Of a stretch of 64,000 bases of DNA, positions 23,917 through 34,269 are shown in pieces. Within the stretch, counting starts at the first letter, position 1; the number at the start of each line of letters is the position of its first letter. Under the pieces are notes generated by a model. That model worked only from the letters and a program-made list of their open reading frames with translations. It did not search any database and was not told the origin of the DNA. The DNA is from Jaapia argillacea MUCL 33604 (taxonomy: Eukaryota; Basidiomycota; Agaricomycetes; Jaapiales; Jaapiaceae): assembly GCA_000697665.1 (NCBI GenBank), contig KL197756.1, forward strand, positions 159,096 through 223,095, read 5' to 3'. The position numbers and the translations under genes are program-made.

Positions 23917-25586
23917 CTAGCCAACGATGGCATGCTCAGCGTGCTTTGTTGTCGCCCGCATAGAATCCCAAAATCGGGGCCCATACACAAAATACAGTGC
24001 GCCAAAAGCAGCACCGCCAAGATGGGCCCAATGATCAAACATCCTATCCAACAAAAACAACCATCAGAACACAAAAAGATAATAAATACTATACGAAAAA
24101 CTCACCTCCAACCTCGCAACACACCCACCACATCCATCAGTACAAGCCCACCCATGCCCCATTGGATGGGTACAGAGAAGCTTGAAGGGATGAACAAACT
24201 GATTTCCGAATCCGGGTAACCAAGTGCGACTAAAGTAGCACAGCTATATATTGCACCGGATGCACCTAGCGAAGGTCGTATGATATCGTCTGCGGCCGAC
24301 CCAATTTTCGTGGCAACCGGAGCCGAGATCGAAAGTGGTTGAGTAGGATTGGATTTGACAGCAGTCAGTTGAGATAGGAAGCGAGGGTAGCGGATGCGGG
24401 CTGCGATAACGTGTGAGGTCAAGCCACTGAAGAGGCCCGCTAGAGTAACTAGTGGTGAGCGTCAAATCTACAGCGAATGTTGGGGGACGAACCTGAGATA
24501 TAGAATGCGAGGAAATGCCAGATAGGAGTTGATTCTTGTAGACCACTCCCACCATTTCGCTGCTCGATAGCCAAGTAGTGGCCCGCTGCCGCACCTAGGA
24601 TCAAAATGACATTGAGTTTCCGCATGATACAGGAGAAGCAATGACGACAGACCAAAGCTGGAGAGGGCCAGAGAGTTGAAAAGGAAATGAAAGAATGCCT
24701 TGTGGCTATCGCACAATTTGTAAGACGATTATCGCGATGGGGTTGACGAGGTACTTACCTGAAGGTGCTAGTGAGCAGTGTGTAGGAGAGCCCAGATAGG
24801 GGATGGTGGAGGAATCGCCGAGCCATTGCCCGACGGAGGTTGGGTATCTGCCACGCCAGAAAGACAGCACCATTGATCCCAATCAACATCCAGCATAAGC
24901 GCCTCGTTTCTCGAGCATCATAGTAAGCCTGGGCTACTCTTGCGGCTGCCCATACTATCGTCCCTTGGACATGGGTCGGAAACCCAGAGAGAGATTCAGA
25001 AAGGTCTCGGAGTTGTGATCTCAGTTTCTTGATCACATCAGAGATTCAAAGACAAGTCAGAACTTCGAGCGAGGGAAGATGTGTGTCTAGCTGCTCACCT
25101 CTGCCAACTCGATATACTTCGCCCTGGTGATCTCATCACTGGTAGGAGGCCTCAACTGGAAGAATCCGTTGTCCGTCACCATTTTTTTCGTCCACCATTC
25201 GGTATCATCATTCGTTTGTATTGCTGCAACGGAAAACAACGCGAAGGAACCAAAAACTGTAAACTGGTTTGTTCCAGGATGAGTGCTGTGTTCTGGACAT
25301 TAAACGATACTATGGAACTCACCAGGACCTGCCTCAACACCGACGGCCGTGTTAGTGTATCTGTAAAAGACTTGGATGCAGAAGCCCGCGAAATTTGGTC
25401 TCGGAACGAGGGGAGCTCGGGGAGGGATTTGTCTGGGACATTGAGAGGTAGATTTCTAGGAAATCTATTGTGGGGAGTGAAGAAGAGAGGACGCCTTGGC
25501 GGTAGCGAAAAGCAGTTGGCTCGAGTTGGGAAAAGCCTGAACCTGAGGGGAAGCATGAGAGCGGGACGCGTCTTCCGGCAAGGCAA
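23917..25586 (-). CDS. PCP1: Rhomboid serine protease, mitochondrial Pcp1/PARL type
   Basis: Intramembrane protease of the mitochondrial inner membrane. The N-terminus, from ATG 25586, is basic and Ser/Arg-rich (MPCRKTRPALMLPLRFRLFP), fitting an import presequence. An upstream helix TVFGSFALFSVAAIQT follows after an intron, then EWWTKKMVTDNGFF. Core elements: CWMLIGINGAVFLAWQIPNL, RFLHHPLSGLSYTLLTSTF, HKAFFHFLFNSLALSSFG (with the HxxxN oxyanion motif), AAGHYLAIEQRNG, HVIAARIRYPRFLSQL, the nucleophile motif LGASGAIYSCATL (Ser codon tcc), and the catalytic His in FDHWAHLGGAAFGALYFVYG. Stop at 23917-23919. The extra N-terminal helix before six core helices is the Pcp1/PARL layout. The exon between 25.1 and 25.35 kb is placed by frame and a ttt-aca start after caaaccag. 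Confidence 0.9.
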
Positions 25587-25759
25587 AGCTTCGTTTCAGT
25601 GGACCACCATCATCCCCCTTTCCGGACTGCTAGGAAAAACCTTTGCTTGCTTCCACCTTCCTGAGACAATACCACAATTACTTATCAGTACAGTATACTC
25701 CTCTATATCAACGGCCACCTCCAACTGCTTACTGACAGCCGGTGCCAGGCTTCAGGTGC

Positions 25760-27115
25760 ATGCAGTCGACATCCAATTCCGCAGCTTACTGGCGCATAGC
25801 TCGCTTTATGCCAGTTCGAGGCAGCGGGTCGAGTATACTTCAAGTTAGCACTCACAATCTCCCCCCGACCGGCGGTAGCTCTACCAGTGAACTCGAGCCC
25901 ACGGCCGACAAAGACTCCAATTCTCCACCCTCCCTTCCAGTTGAAATCATTTTGAAGATTTTGGGCCATCTATCGGCGGCCAACCAACCAATTTCTGCTT
26001 TTGTATACCAACTCGAAGACTACATGTTCTCTTGGAGATTGATGCAGAAATATCCCCCAAGCGCCTCTGCCTTGGTGGCTGCCATTTCTATCAATAAGGC
26101 ATGGTATTCATGTGGTGTCGAGCTACTTTATAGGACCTCCTTCATCGCCGGACATGACAAGTTCGCTCAATTTACACGCACAGTGACGACGAATCGTCAT
26201 TTGGGTTTTCTTGTCCGCCATGTGGCTGTTATCAGTGTCTGGAAACCAGTCGACCATGTCCCAGCGCCATTGCCATCGAAGTTTTTCGACATCTTCAATC
26301 GGCGTCCTTCTTTCCGAGACGACTGGACCGCGGTCGTTAGGTCTTGTCCTAGCCTCGCTTCCGTTGGCCTTAGCTACGGGATAGGATCCATTAGGCACCT
26401 GACTCTACCCGCACATATGATTCCTCGGTCCATTTCATTAGCTGCACTTCGCCAGATTGCACTATGTGGAGACAATTTTCATCTCAAGTGGTTGTTTTCG
26501 GGTTCTCCCACCAATTTCCCCTGCACCGAGGAACTCTCGCTCGAACACGTCGAGTGGGATGCAGATTTTCAATGGCCTAACTTCCCTCGCTTGCGGGCCC
26601 TTCGCTTGGCCCTCTGTCATTCTCATTCTGCGGGTCCCATCACTCTAGGAACATTCCCAGCACTCCGCACTTTGGAAATGGTTCGTTGCGTATTCGCAGC
26701 CTCCTCCATTCCATGGCTGCGCCTCCACGCCAGCTCACTCGAATCACTCATCATACTGGGAAACGAATTGGAGGTTGATTTCCCCAAGTTTGATTTTACC
26801 CCATTTACTCGGCTGAGACACCTTGTCTTTGATCCCCGTTCCATTCTATCCCTGACTATGAAAGTCCCCGACTTCACTCTCAGCACCTTACCGACCAGTC
26901 TCACCACGCTTGCCATCTTTGCATACGAATATCTCACCACAACCGAGCATCTCATCAGGGACGCTCTCATCCGAGCCTTCCGATCCCCTACATCATTCCC
27001 TTCTCTCAAACAACTGTACCTTGAAGGCGATTGGCGTTCGCTATTCCCCGAATTACGCCATCTATGTGCAATGCGAAACGTGGAAATCAAGTTTTTTCTT
27101 CGGAGTTACAGTTAG
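25760..27115 (+). CDS. F-box protein with leucine-rich-like repeats
   Basis: Single exon of 451 aa from ATG 25760 (MQSTSNSAAY). After a Ser/Pro-rich leader an F-box begins SLPVEIILKILGHLSAANQP and continues to AAISINKAWYSCGVELLYRT, the usual form in Agaricomycete F-box proteins. Behind it are irregular LRR-like strands: ALRQIALCGDNFHLKWLF, ELSLEHVEWDADFQWPNFPR, LRALRLALCH, LRTLEMVRC, LKQLYLEGDW. It is probably an SCF substrate receptor; target unknown. It is intronless, unlike the F-box/propeller genes in this window, and lies just upstream of, and divergent from, the rhomboid gene. Confidence 0.8.
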   Translation: MQSTSNSAAYWRIARFMPVRGSGSSILQVSTHNLPPTGGSSTSELEPTADKDSNSPPSLPVEIILKILGHLSAANQPISAFVYQLEDYMFSWRLMQKYPPSASALVAAISINKAWYSCGVELLYRTSFIAGHDKFAQFTRTVTTNRHLGFLVRHVAVISVWKPVDHVPAPLPSKFFDIFNRRPSFRDDWTAVVRSCPSLASVGLSYGIGSIRHLTLPAHMIPRSISLAALRQIALCGDNFHLKWLFSGSPTNFPCTEELSLEHVEWDADFQWPNFPRLRALRLALCHSHSAGPITLGTFPALRTLEMVRCVFAASSIPWLRLHASSLESLIILGNELEVDFPKFDFTPFTRLRHLVFDPRSILSLTMKVPDFTLSTLPTSLTTLAIFAYEYLTTTEHLIRDALIRAFRSPTSFPSLKQLYLEGDWRSLFPELRHLCAMRNVEIKFFLRSYS

Positions 27116-27581
27116 TTCCCACTCCATCTTGTCTTTAGAGGCTGCTGTCATTCTAACGAGAGTGAGTAGATGCTTTATTGCACGATGCTTACAGTCTATC
27201 CAAGGTAAACGCTATTCAAAGCGAACATTTGGCAGAGTTCCATAGACCCATCGGTTTTTGGAGCGTGGTTTGCGACCCCTCGACTAGCTCTGTATAAATG
27301 CGTAGTCTCGCCTGCTCCATGTTATAATGAGAAAATGCTTTAATATGTAAGTCGGAAAGCGGTTAGTCGCTTTATCTTAAAATTTGACGTGTTCCTCAAG
27401 TATACAATTCTCTTTGAGTTTCTCTACGCTGACCATTCGCTGGAGGCGAGCCATCTGCTTGAGGTGGATATACTGCGAGTGTCCACGGGCAGGGTAAGCA
27501 TTGCCTTCAAGAAGAACATGGATCAGTACCTGTTTTACCATTACCGTGGGGTCACATAAACATACTGCACCTACACGTCCA
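27116..27581. other. Interval without gene
   Basis: Contains the 3' flank of the F-box gene. Frames present are short and overlapping; I see nothing to annotate. Confidence 0.4.
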
Positions 27582-27960
27582 TCAAAACACTCCAGGAAAT
27601 ATCCTATAACGCACAGACTTTGCCCACCCCTCCCATTCCTCTCCAAACCGCTTCTTCAACAACACATCTTCCAACACAGCTCTCCTCACCGACAGAGAGT
27701 GAAGAAGGCCACTGAATACCACAAAGGCAGCAACGATAACTCGACCAAGGGAATTATCCAATACTCCAATCTCCCTAATCAATGAACCTCGCGATAGGAG
27801 AGTCAAATAAGCTCCCATACTGTACATTATCCCGCCTGTGGTGACGGACCAGAGTATGGATCGCTGTCCCGCAAAGGCTCAGGGCAAGTCCGCTCCTTCA
27901 GCTTCGCTTCGACGTCTCTTAGGAATTCTGTCCACCATCTCCCTGGTCGTGATAGTGAGC
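27582..27960 (-). pseudogene. Broken isoprenylcysteine carboxyl methyltransferase (ICMT) fragment
   Basis: The C-terminal third of an ICMT is readable to the stop at 27582: GGIMYSMGAYLTLLSRGSLI, IVAAFVVFSGLLHSLS, RRAVLEDVLLKKRFGEEWEG and WAKSVRYRIFPGVF. This matches the ICMT end, where the acidic pair, the FGxEWxxWA block and the YRxxPG motif form the S-adenosylmethionine site. Just upstream, another frame shows TLVRHH, the remains of the conserved xVRHPxYTG motif, so a small deletion has shifted the frame at about 27855. The N-terminal membrane helices are missing; BTB-derived sequence follows within 70 bp. ICMT methylates the C-terminus of prenylated proteins such as Ras and pheromones; this copy cannot be functional as read. 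Confidence 0.65.
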
Positions 27961-28019
27961 AACGCACGGGGTTCGATACCCCAGCGATAAGTTGTGATTC
28001 CTCACACTTTGAACCCTTA

Positions 28020-28794
28020 AATCACTCGCCGTTCCATATACTCCCTGCGGGTACCCCTTTCGGACAAACCATACGATCGGCTGCCTTTCGGCCGCATTCC
28101 TGGTGGTACACGATGAAACGGTGGAGCGCGGTAGCTCGAATTCTGTCGAGCTCGTCGGAGGACGACCCCGAGATGTTGTGGAGCAACGTGCTTGCTGCTG
28201 ATTCTAGCCAACCCCTCGAGATTGAACCGTATTGCTTGGGCATACTGTTGGAATATCAAATGGTCTGCGAGTGTTCGGGAGTGAATCGGAACCGGGATGG
28301 TGGTATATAAGGACTGTAGTTACTTGTTGTACCTCACGCATTGCACTTGGGCCCTATGCCAAATGCGATGTTCTACGGATTATTTTAACACATACACCCC
28401 CAAGCTTTGGGTTTCGATGAACTTTGAGGCCGTTAAGGCCATCCCCGTAGCTACTCGAGGTCCGTCCATATGATACTTTTATCCGCTTCTAGAACCAAGC
28501 GCCATTCCTTGACCGTATCGAGCTGTGGCATTCCCCATGGAGAGATTGGCAAAAGAAGGTTGAACAACGTCTTACTGTCCTCGGAGAGTCGGTAAATCAT
28601 CTTTCCAATCCCAGATCCCTCCCAGAGTCGGCTGTGGAAGATCGAACGTGGCCCAAAATACAGGGGAGCTTAGGGAAAGGAGGAACTTGTACAATCGGAA
28701 GTCGACATCATCAGAACTTCGGATGATGACATCCGCATTGGGAGGGGTTTGATGGATGTTCGGAGGAGGAAGGGAGTGCCACAGGGTCGGCCAT
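28020..28794 (-). pseudogene. BTB/POZ domain pseudogene
   Basis: A decayed copy of the intact BTB gene at 29101-30129. In successive frames the minus strand gives ADVIIRSSDDVDFRLYKFLL, FWATFDLPQ, RLSEDSKTLFNLLLPISPWG, DTVKEWRLVLEADKS and, further on, YAQAIRFNLEGLARISSKH. Each aligns with a segment of the neighbour (DVIIRSSDNVDFRVFKLLLT; LTEDSTTLTNFLSPIFPWGA; LKEWRLVLEAAEKYQVEG; YAIARRFDLEDTARSAAR). At least three frame changes separate the blocks, and the C-terminal third is lost. The original ATG is probably at 28794 (MADPVALPSSS). Confidence 0.75.
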
Positions 28795-29100
28795 TAGATC
28801 CACTAGGTGGTTGCAGAACAGGGCAGTGTGTATTTAAGATTGTTCTGCTAATATTGATAACGGACGGCTAAACTAAGTGGAAGGGAGGAGCCCTCGTTTA
28901 TTTGAAGGAACTATCGCTGCCCATGTCCGATAGCGAACATCCAGTACACAAGTCCAGATGGCAGAAATTGGGTTGACAATAAAGGATCTTTCGATGTGAC
29001 GTATATAATATCGCCATGAAGCGACATGTCGGGAGTAGCGACTTAAGCAACTAGTCCTTTTCACGACCTTCGGCGGTCGGAGGGTTTGATGGTTCGCACT
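28795..29100. other. Interval without gene
   Basis: Separates the BTB pseudogene from its intact sister. It probably descends from the duplicated promoter or 3' region; no motif is recognised. Confidence 0.35.
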
Positions 29101-30129
29101 TCAATTTGACCTGATGGCATTCATTAGCAACCTTTCAAGGTGAACGCTGGACGGACTTCTCACCACGGTTATCACTCTGTCCACTTGCTCGCCCAGTTCC
29201 TTAGCAAGTTTGGTCGTATCCCCCACTATCCGCTTTTCGCACGTGGAGCATACATTGGCAAGGGCTCTCTTGACAGATGGAGACGACAAGACCCAATCTC
29301 GAAGAGTATCCCCGGAAGGTCGGTCTTTTACCTCGTCTTCTAGCTCTCTCAAAAAGTGTAACCACCACACTTTTGCGTTTGTAAGCGGTGGATATGGCTT
29401 TGGCTTGATAGTTGGTGGAGTAACGGTGGGATCCGATGGGCAAGTCGCGCACGTGAACCATACACCATTCCAACCGCTTGCCGGGTCTATTTGTTTGGGA
29501 ATGGCAATGACAGCCGCCGCTGTTTGCCTGCAAGTGCGATGGTAGGTGAAGAGGTCGTGGAGGATCGTGGCGGAGGCATAGTGAAGCTCGTCGGAAAACT
29601 TCCCTGGTATAGATTGGCGCAAAGCTGATCTCGCGGCCGACCTTGCGGTATCCTCGAGGTCGAAGCGTCTAGCGATGGCATAGACACCTATAGGTTCAAC
29701 CTCAATAAATTTGGATCGAAGCAAGGTCTTCTCTGCCGCTGATCGCACCCCCTCCACCTGGTACTTTTCTGCTGCCTCAAGGACGAGTCGCCATTCCTTG
29801 AGGCTGGTGCAGTCCTGTATCGCCCCCCACGGGAAAATGGGAGATAGAAAGTTCGTCAACGTGGTGCTGTCTTCGGTGAGCAATACGACGGGCACACCGT
29901 CCTTCCAATTCAAGTGGTTCTGTTCTTCTTCCTTTGGGGCGTATTGGGGAAGTTCGAATAGTCCCCGGAACACAGGGGAACATAGCGTGAGGAGGAGCTT
30001 GAATACTCGAAAGTCAACGTTATCGGAACTCCTGATTATGACGTCGCCTTCTCGGTTGTTGAAGGGGTGAGGTGCATCTCTAGGCACAGGAGTACTGGGC
30101 AAATGATGGGGCGCTGGGCTGCTTGCCAT
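29101..30129 (-). CDS. BTB/POZ domain protein
   Basis: Single exon, 342 aa, starting MASSPAPHHLPSTPVPRDAP. The BTB fold begins NREGDVIIRSSDNVDFRVFK and continues LLLTLCSPVFRGLFELPQ, LTEDSTTLTNFLSPIFPWGA, with the usual 'disaster' position DVIIRSSDNVDF. A helical C-terminal region with VYAIARRFDLEDTARSAAR and SAAEKTLL follows; it also holds Cys residues in CATCPSD and CSTCEKR that could bind metal. BTB proteins dimerise and often act as adaptors for cullin-3 ligases or as transcription regulators; this subfamily, common in Agaricomycetes, is uncharacterised. A decayed tandem copy lies downstream on the same strand. Confidence 0.8.
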   Translation of the reverse strand: MASSPAPHHLPSTPVPRDAPHPFNNREGDVIIRSSDNVDFRVFKLLLTLCSPVFRGLFELPQYAPKEEEQNHLNWKDGVPVVLLTEDSTTLTNFLSPIFPWGAIQDCTSLKEWRLVLEAAEKYQVEGVRSAAEKTLLRSKFIEVEPIGVYAIARRFDLEDTARSAARSALRQSIPGKFSDELHYASATILHDLFTYHRTCRQTAAAVIAIPKQIDPASGWNGVWFTCATCPSDPTVTPPTIKPKPYPPLTNAKVWWLHFLRELEDEVKDRPSGDTLRDWVLSSPSVKRALANVCSTCEKRIVGDTTKLAKELGEQVDRVITVVRSPSSVHLERLLMNAIRSN

Positions 30130-30717
30130 GGGGGAGAACTATGGACTGGACAAAAAAATACTTTCGTCGTGGTGGAGAACGAGTGTAGAAATACGGACTA
30201 GTGGTCGGTCCTTCACATAAAAGGGTTATCTTCCAATGGTGTACCGATGCACTGTTGGTGCCACGTTCAACTGAATCGGAGCGGAGTTCCAATCCAACAA
30301 AGTTACTGGAAATACTGAAGATCATTACAGACCAACTATGCTACGGACAGCTCAGGTATATACCTCGTTGGCCGAAAGGACAAAGGGAGAAAAGAAAAGA
30401 GATACAAGAAAGAAGTTGAACCGGGGAAAGTATAGGTAATATCACGAGAGTAAGTATAACATGATCAGGAAGATGAGAAACCATCGGGTGGGAGGAGGTG
30501 GTTTTGCGGGTGGTGCAAGCTGCCGACGAAGTTGACCCTAACTGCGACCCGCCGAGCGGATGGCAGATACATGCCAGAGGTGTGCGATGCGGAGGAGTAG
30601 CCGTGACCGCTTCAGACCGACACAAACTGGAGTCGGTCGTAATGGGGGAACGATCACATCGCCGACTCAACTCTCCAACAACAACGAAGCGATACCCGTA
30701 CGTCACAAGAAGGACAA
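30130..30717. other. Interval without gene
   Basis: Upstream of the BTB gene and downstream of the second rhomboid gene. Only short conflicting frames; nothing recognised. Confidence 0.4.
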
Positions 30718-32270
30718 TCAAATAAGTCCCACAGCCCCAATATCTGTAAAATAAGTCATCGCCAGCCGAAGATGATCCCACCATTGAGGACCATACAAGT
30801 AATACAAAGTACCGAAAGCTACACCACCGAGATGAGCGGGATGGTTAAACCTACTATGAGATCGAAGTGACTGACAACCCAGAATAACGAAACATCAAAA
30901 ACAAGACCAACCTCCATCCCAACAACCCTCCTATCCCCAATCCCACCACCTCCGCCAACACAGCCCCACCCACAGCCATGCCAACCGGGTGATCTGGGTG
31001 GTTAAGTGTCGCCAACGTTGCACAACCGTAAACGGCACCGGTAGCACCGAACAAAGACCTCATAACTTTCTCAAGGTCCGAAATCGATGGTTTAGGCAGG
31101 ACCGAAGTAGAGGAACCAGATAGTTCCTTGAGTCTAGAGAGGAAACGGGGGTAGAAGATGTGGGTCGTTACGACATGGGATGCCAGGCCACTGAAGAGGC
31201 CAGCTGGGTAGAATTGGCGTTGAGCGAACAAGTTTATATTGATATGATGATACGAGGACGAACCAGAGATGTAAAATGCGAGGAGATGGTAGACAGAAGT
31301 TGATTGCCGGAGATCAGTCTTACCCTTCCGCTGCTCGACAACTAGGTAATGGACCGCCGGCAAAGCTTACACCAACCTCCTCAAGTCACGGTCGCTGCAT
31401 AAAAATAACAGAGAAGACGAACCGAAGACCCCCATCCCTGCATAATTGACAAGCATGTGTAAGATTCGCTTATGGCTATCATCTGGCTTATAAGTGGAAC
31501 ATCACACTGACCGGTCAACATATGCTTACCTGAACATGCTCGTGAATAGAGTATGAGAGATCCCTGAGAATGGATAGTGGAGTAATCGTCGATGGGAGTG
31601 AGGAATCATGAAAGCCAAGACAATGGTGAAGTGGATGAGTGGCAAATAGTGGCAGAGTGAAATCAATTCCTGAAGCTCCGGAGGGGTGTCCTTCAGCAGC
31701 ATGAGCCGTTTCCTCAATGTGCTGTTCAAGCGTGGGTCATCCAATTTGCTGGGATCTATCGGCGCGGTCTGTACATTATACCCACCGAAGATATCAAGAT
31801 TTGGAACATCAATACCCGGTAAGACCATCGCATGGTATGGAGAAATATGAACCACTGGGTACTCACCCGGGTATTAGACTGTGCGGCTTTTGCTCTGGAT
31901 ATCTCAATGTTCGATGGCGGATTGATCCCAAACGATGGTATATCCTCTGCCAGCTTCCGAATCCACCACTCCGTCTGGCGATCCGTAAGCCGTGCAGCAG
32001 CGGAAATGCTACCAGCGAGCCAAGGATAGTAAACTGACGTGGAATGAGGATCGCAAGGCAGCATTGGGTATTACATGCAACCCACCAGAACTTGTCTCTT
32101 GATCGACGGTAATGGCAGTTCATAGAGAAAGAATTGATCACTGGAGTTGGTGATACTAGAGCTTCGAGCGGCGGATCTGATGAGGAAGGCTTGTTCAGGG
32201 TACTATCAGGCACTGCCGGTGGGCCAAGATGAGACAATCTATTGCAACAAGTAAACGACAGAGGACGCAT
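30718..32270 (-). CDS. Rhomboid-like protein with Thr at the catalytic Ser position
   Basis: A paralogue of the rhomboid at 23917-25586 with the same order of elements. ATG 32270 starts MRPLSFTCCNRLSHLGPPAV, then after an intron YYPWLAGSISAAARLTDRQT, EWWIRKLAEDIPSFGINP. Core parts: LPLIHFTIVLAFMIPHSHRR, RLLHYPFSGISHTLFTSMF, HKRILHMLVNYAGMGVFG (HxxxN kept), AVHYLVVEQRKG, HVVTTHIFYPRFLSRLKE, LFGATGAVYGCATL, and the final FNHPAHLGGVAFGTLYYLYG (His kept), then stop at 30718. In the nucleophile motif the Ser of GASGA is replaced by Thr (codon acc at about 31040). The frame is open through all inferred exons, so the gene is probably expressed. It may be an inactive rhomboid (pseudoprotease) or a Thr-dependent variant; an alternative start is 32399. 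Confidence 0.8.
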
Positions 32271-32416
32271 TTTCAACGCCAAAATGCATTGTATTCGAGG
32301 GGAGAGTCTCTGTCCGATGACGAGGAGCATTGGAGGATCTTGGACAGGACGCAAGCGCGAGGTTTTGCTTGACGTTTCGTCGCGTAGGCTTTCGTTCAAA
32401 CTTGAACCACCAGACA

Positions 32417-32588
32417 GTCCGAGTTTCAGCGTTTATCTCCGAACGAACAGAAAGCGTGTTTACAACGTGAGGCTCAGGCCATAACCACGAGTAGTTTGTG
32501 TCAAAAAAGCACAGAAATTAAGTGGGCCTCCATCAAGCGGGATTTACTAAAAATGGAAGTCGTCGGGATCAAGTTCCAAGTCGAACTT
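32417..32588 (+). repeat. Dispersed repeat, copy A
   Basis: Related in inverted orientation to 44721-44932. Shared blocks include gagtttcagcgttta, tctccg, acgagt, tgtcaaaaa/cgtcaaaaa, ggatttact, aaaatgg and gtcgtcgggatc. Overall similarity is about 70-75 % by eye, with copy B carrying extra bases. No terminal inverted repeats or target duplication were found, so the element type is unknown. Confidence 0.55.
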
Positions 32589-32871
32589 GTTTACATTGTC
32601 GCAACAACTACGATGCGCTGTCACTCTATGTCCTTGCGCTCCGGCACTCTACTGTTCACTGCCGATCCTCCTTTTTAATGAATCCAACGATGCTCTCCAG
32701 ATCGTGTCAAAGATACCGGCTACAGTACCCTACAGAGTACAAACTGAATTGATAACGGATAGCGTGGACTCCTGTCAAACTCCCATGTAAAAGGCTCGCA
32801 CGCTCCCCATTAATCTGCGTCCCCTCCATCGTCCGTTCCCCTTCTACGTTGATACCCTTAGACCGCTCGCC

Positions 32872-33897
32872 ATGGATCCAGCTGTTTCTATACAATCCTC
32901 GTCACCCTTCCTTCAAATCCCTGCTGAAATCCTGTACGAAATCCTTGGGGACATCGTCGCAGACTACATTCACGACGCGATATTCAACTTAGAACCCATC
33001 CCTGACGATGTGGTAGATCAATCCGGAGATACAGTAGAACAACTCCCAGCCAATACAGTTCAACCTTTGCTCCAAGTCTCATTTCAGTTCCGGGATACGA
33101 CCTTGAAGATATTATCTGATGCTTTCGTCACCGAACGAGACGAGGCAGGCAGGTCAGCTCAGTTCGCTCTATATTATGCAGCATCGTTCCAACTCACCTC
33201 ATGATAGCCTAGTCACCAACCCATTCCAGTACCTCCTTCCTATCCGCAAAGTCTACCGAGCCTCTCAATCATACACCGGCACACTCCCTCCCCACCTCCG
33301 AACCCTCAAATACCACAAATCGTCTCCCCTTCTCCTCGCATACATCGGCCTCAGCACCGCAAACGTCCACTTACGCGTCCTAACTCGATGCGAAAGAGTT
33401 GACATGCAAGAGACTGAGATTTATGTGACGAGTGTCATGTCGAGGATTGCTTCTGGTTTGAGTGCGTCTTTGAGAGTCGGACAACCTGTGTTGAGGGATA
33501 GGATATATTCTGCCGCAACAGATTTTATGGAGTTTGCATTTACAGGTGAGCGAGATGTGATTTGCTCGTCCGCTGAGAAGTGGTATCTGATCAAGTTTAC
33601 CTAGTATGTCATTTGTGGATTGTCAATGAATCCTTGGAGCGAGGACTGAATGATTACGGTGGGACTTTGTCCAATGGTGAACGTTCGGTGGGTAGCCTTG
33701 TAACACTTTGACTTCATCAGCCACCTTAATACAAGGTACCTCAGACTGTTGTGGATGCCCTAGATAACGCTCTATCCGAACTGGAGAAATGCGAACGCGA
33801 ATACCCCCTTAGATTCCACCAGATGACCAGAGGCGACTTTCGATTCCCGACTTTCAAACTCACAGGAAGGATGTTGGAGGTTAGGCCAACTCCCTAA
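32872..33897 (+). CDS. F-box-like hypothetical protein
   Basis: Four exons, 32872-33152, 33208-33545, 33605-33687 and about 33745-33897, keep phase throughout. The start MDPAVSIQSSSPFLQIPAEI leads into ILYEILGDIVADYI, a weak F-box-like pattern (xxPxEIxxxIL). The middle part includes NPFQYLLPIRKVYRASQS, LRTLKYHKSSPLLLAYIGLS and HLWIVNESLERGLNDYGG, and the end is TGRMLEVRPTP. I believe this is one of the expanded F-box-like families of Agaricomycetes, but the F-box is degenerate. The exact acceptor of the last exon (33736 or 33745) is open; both are in frame. Confidence 0.55.
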
Positions 33898-34269
33898 TCT
33901 TGTGAGATTGTGTCGCACTAACATTTCTATCCACTCGGTGTAAACCGCACTCAGGAAGCCAACGTGATGAAGACTTTGGCACAAGTTGCTAATGTGCAGA
34001 TTCATCGAGACGATCATAGAGAGATACCTGGGCGTGCTCAGGGCTTGATAAATGGATGGCGTCCCCTCTTCATGGAAGCTTAGAATGCGTTTGTGAGATC
34101 CCAAGGTCTGCTAGACACCTTGTGTAGTTGATATCCCAGTGGCGTTCCCTACGGCGCTTGTTGAGCGAATATACCAATGGCTGGATCGTCAAACTCTCAA
34201 CGCAAACTTGTCAAGCCATCGGCCCACTCCGCGAAACTCGTCAAAATTCAGGACTGCTAATAGGATGTA
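33898..34269. other. Convergent 3' interval
   Basis: Lies between the stops of the F-box-like gene (+) and the LRR gene (-). Nothing recognised. Confidence 0.4.

Noticed and set aside
27915-27995. Possible tRNA: perfect B box (ggttcgatacc) with a four-G/C stem at 27980-27995
   Set aside because: No matching 5' acceptor stem or A box could be found within 100 bp; at most a 3' tRNA fragment.
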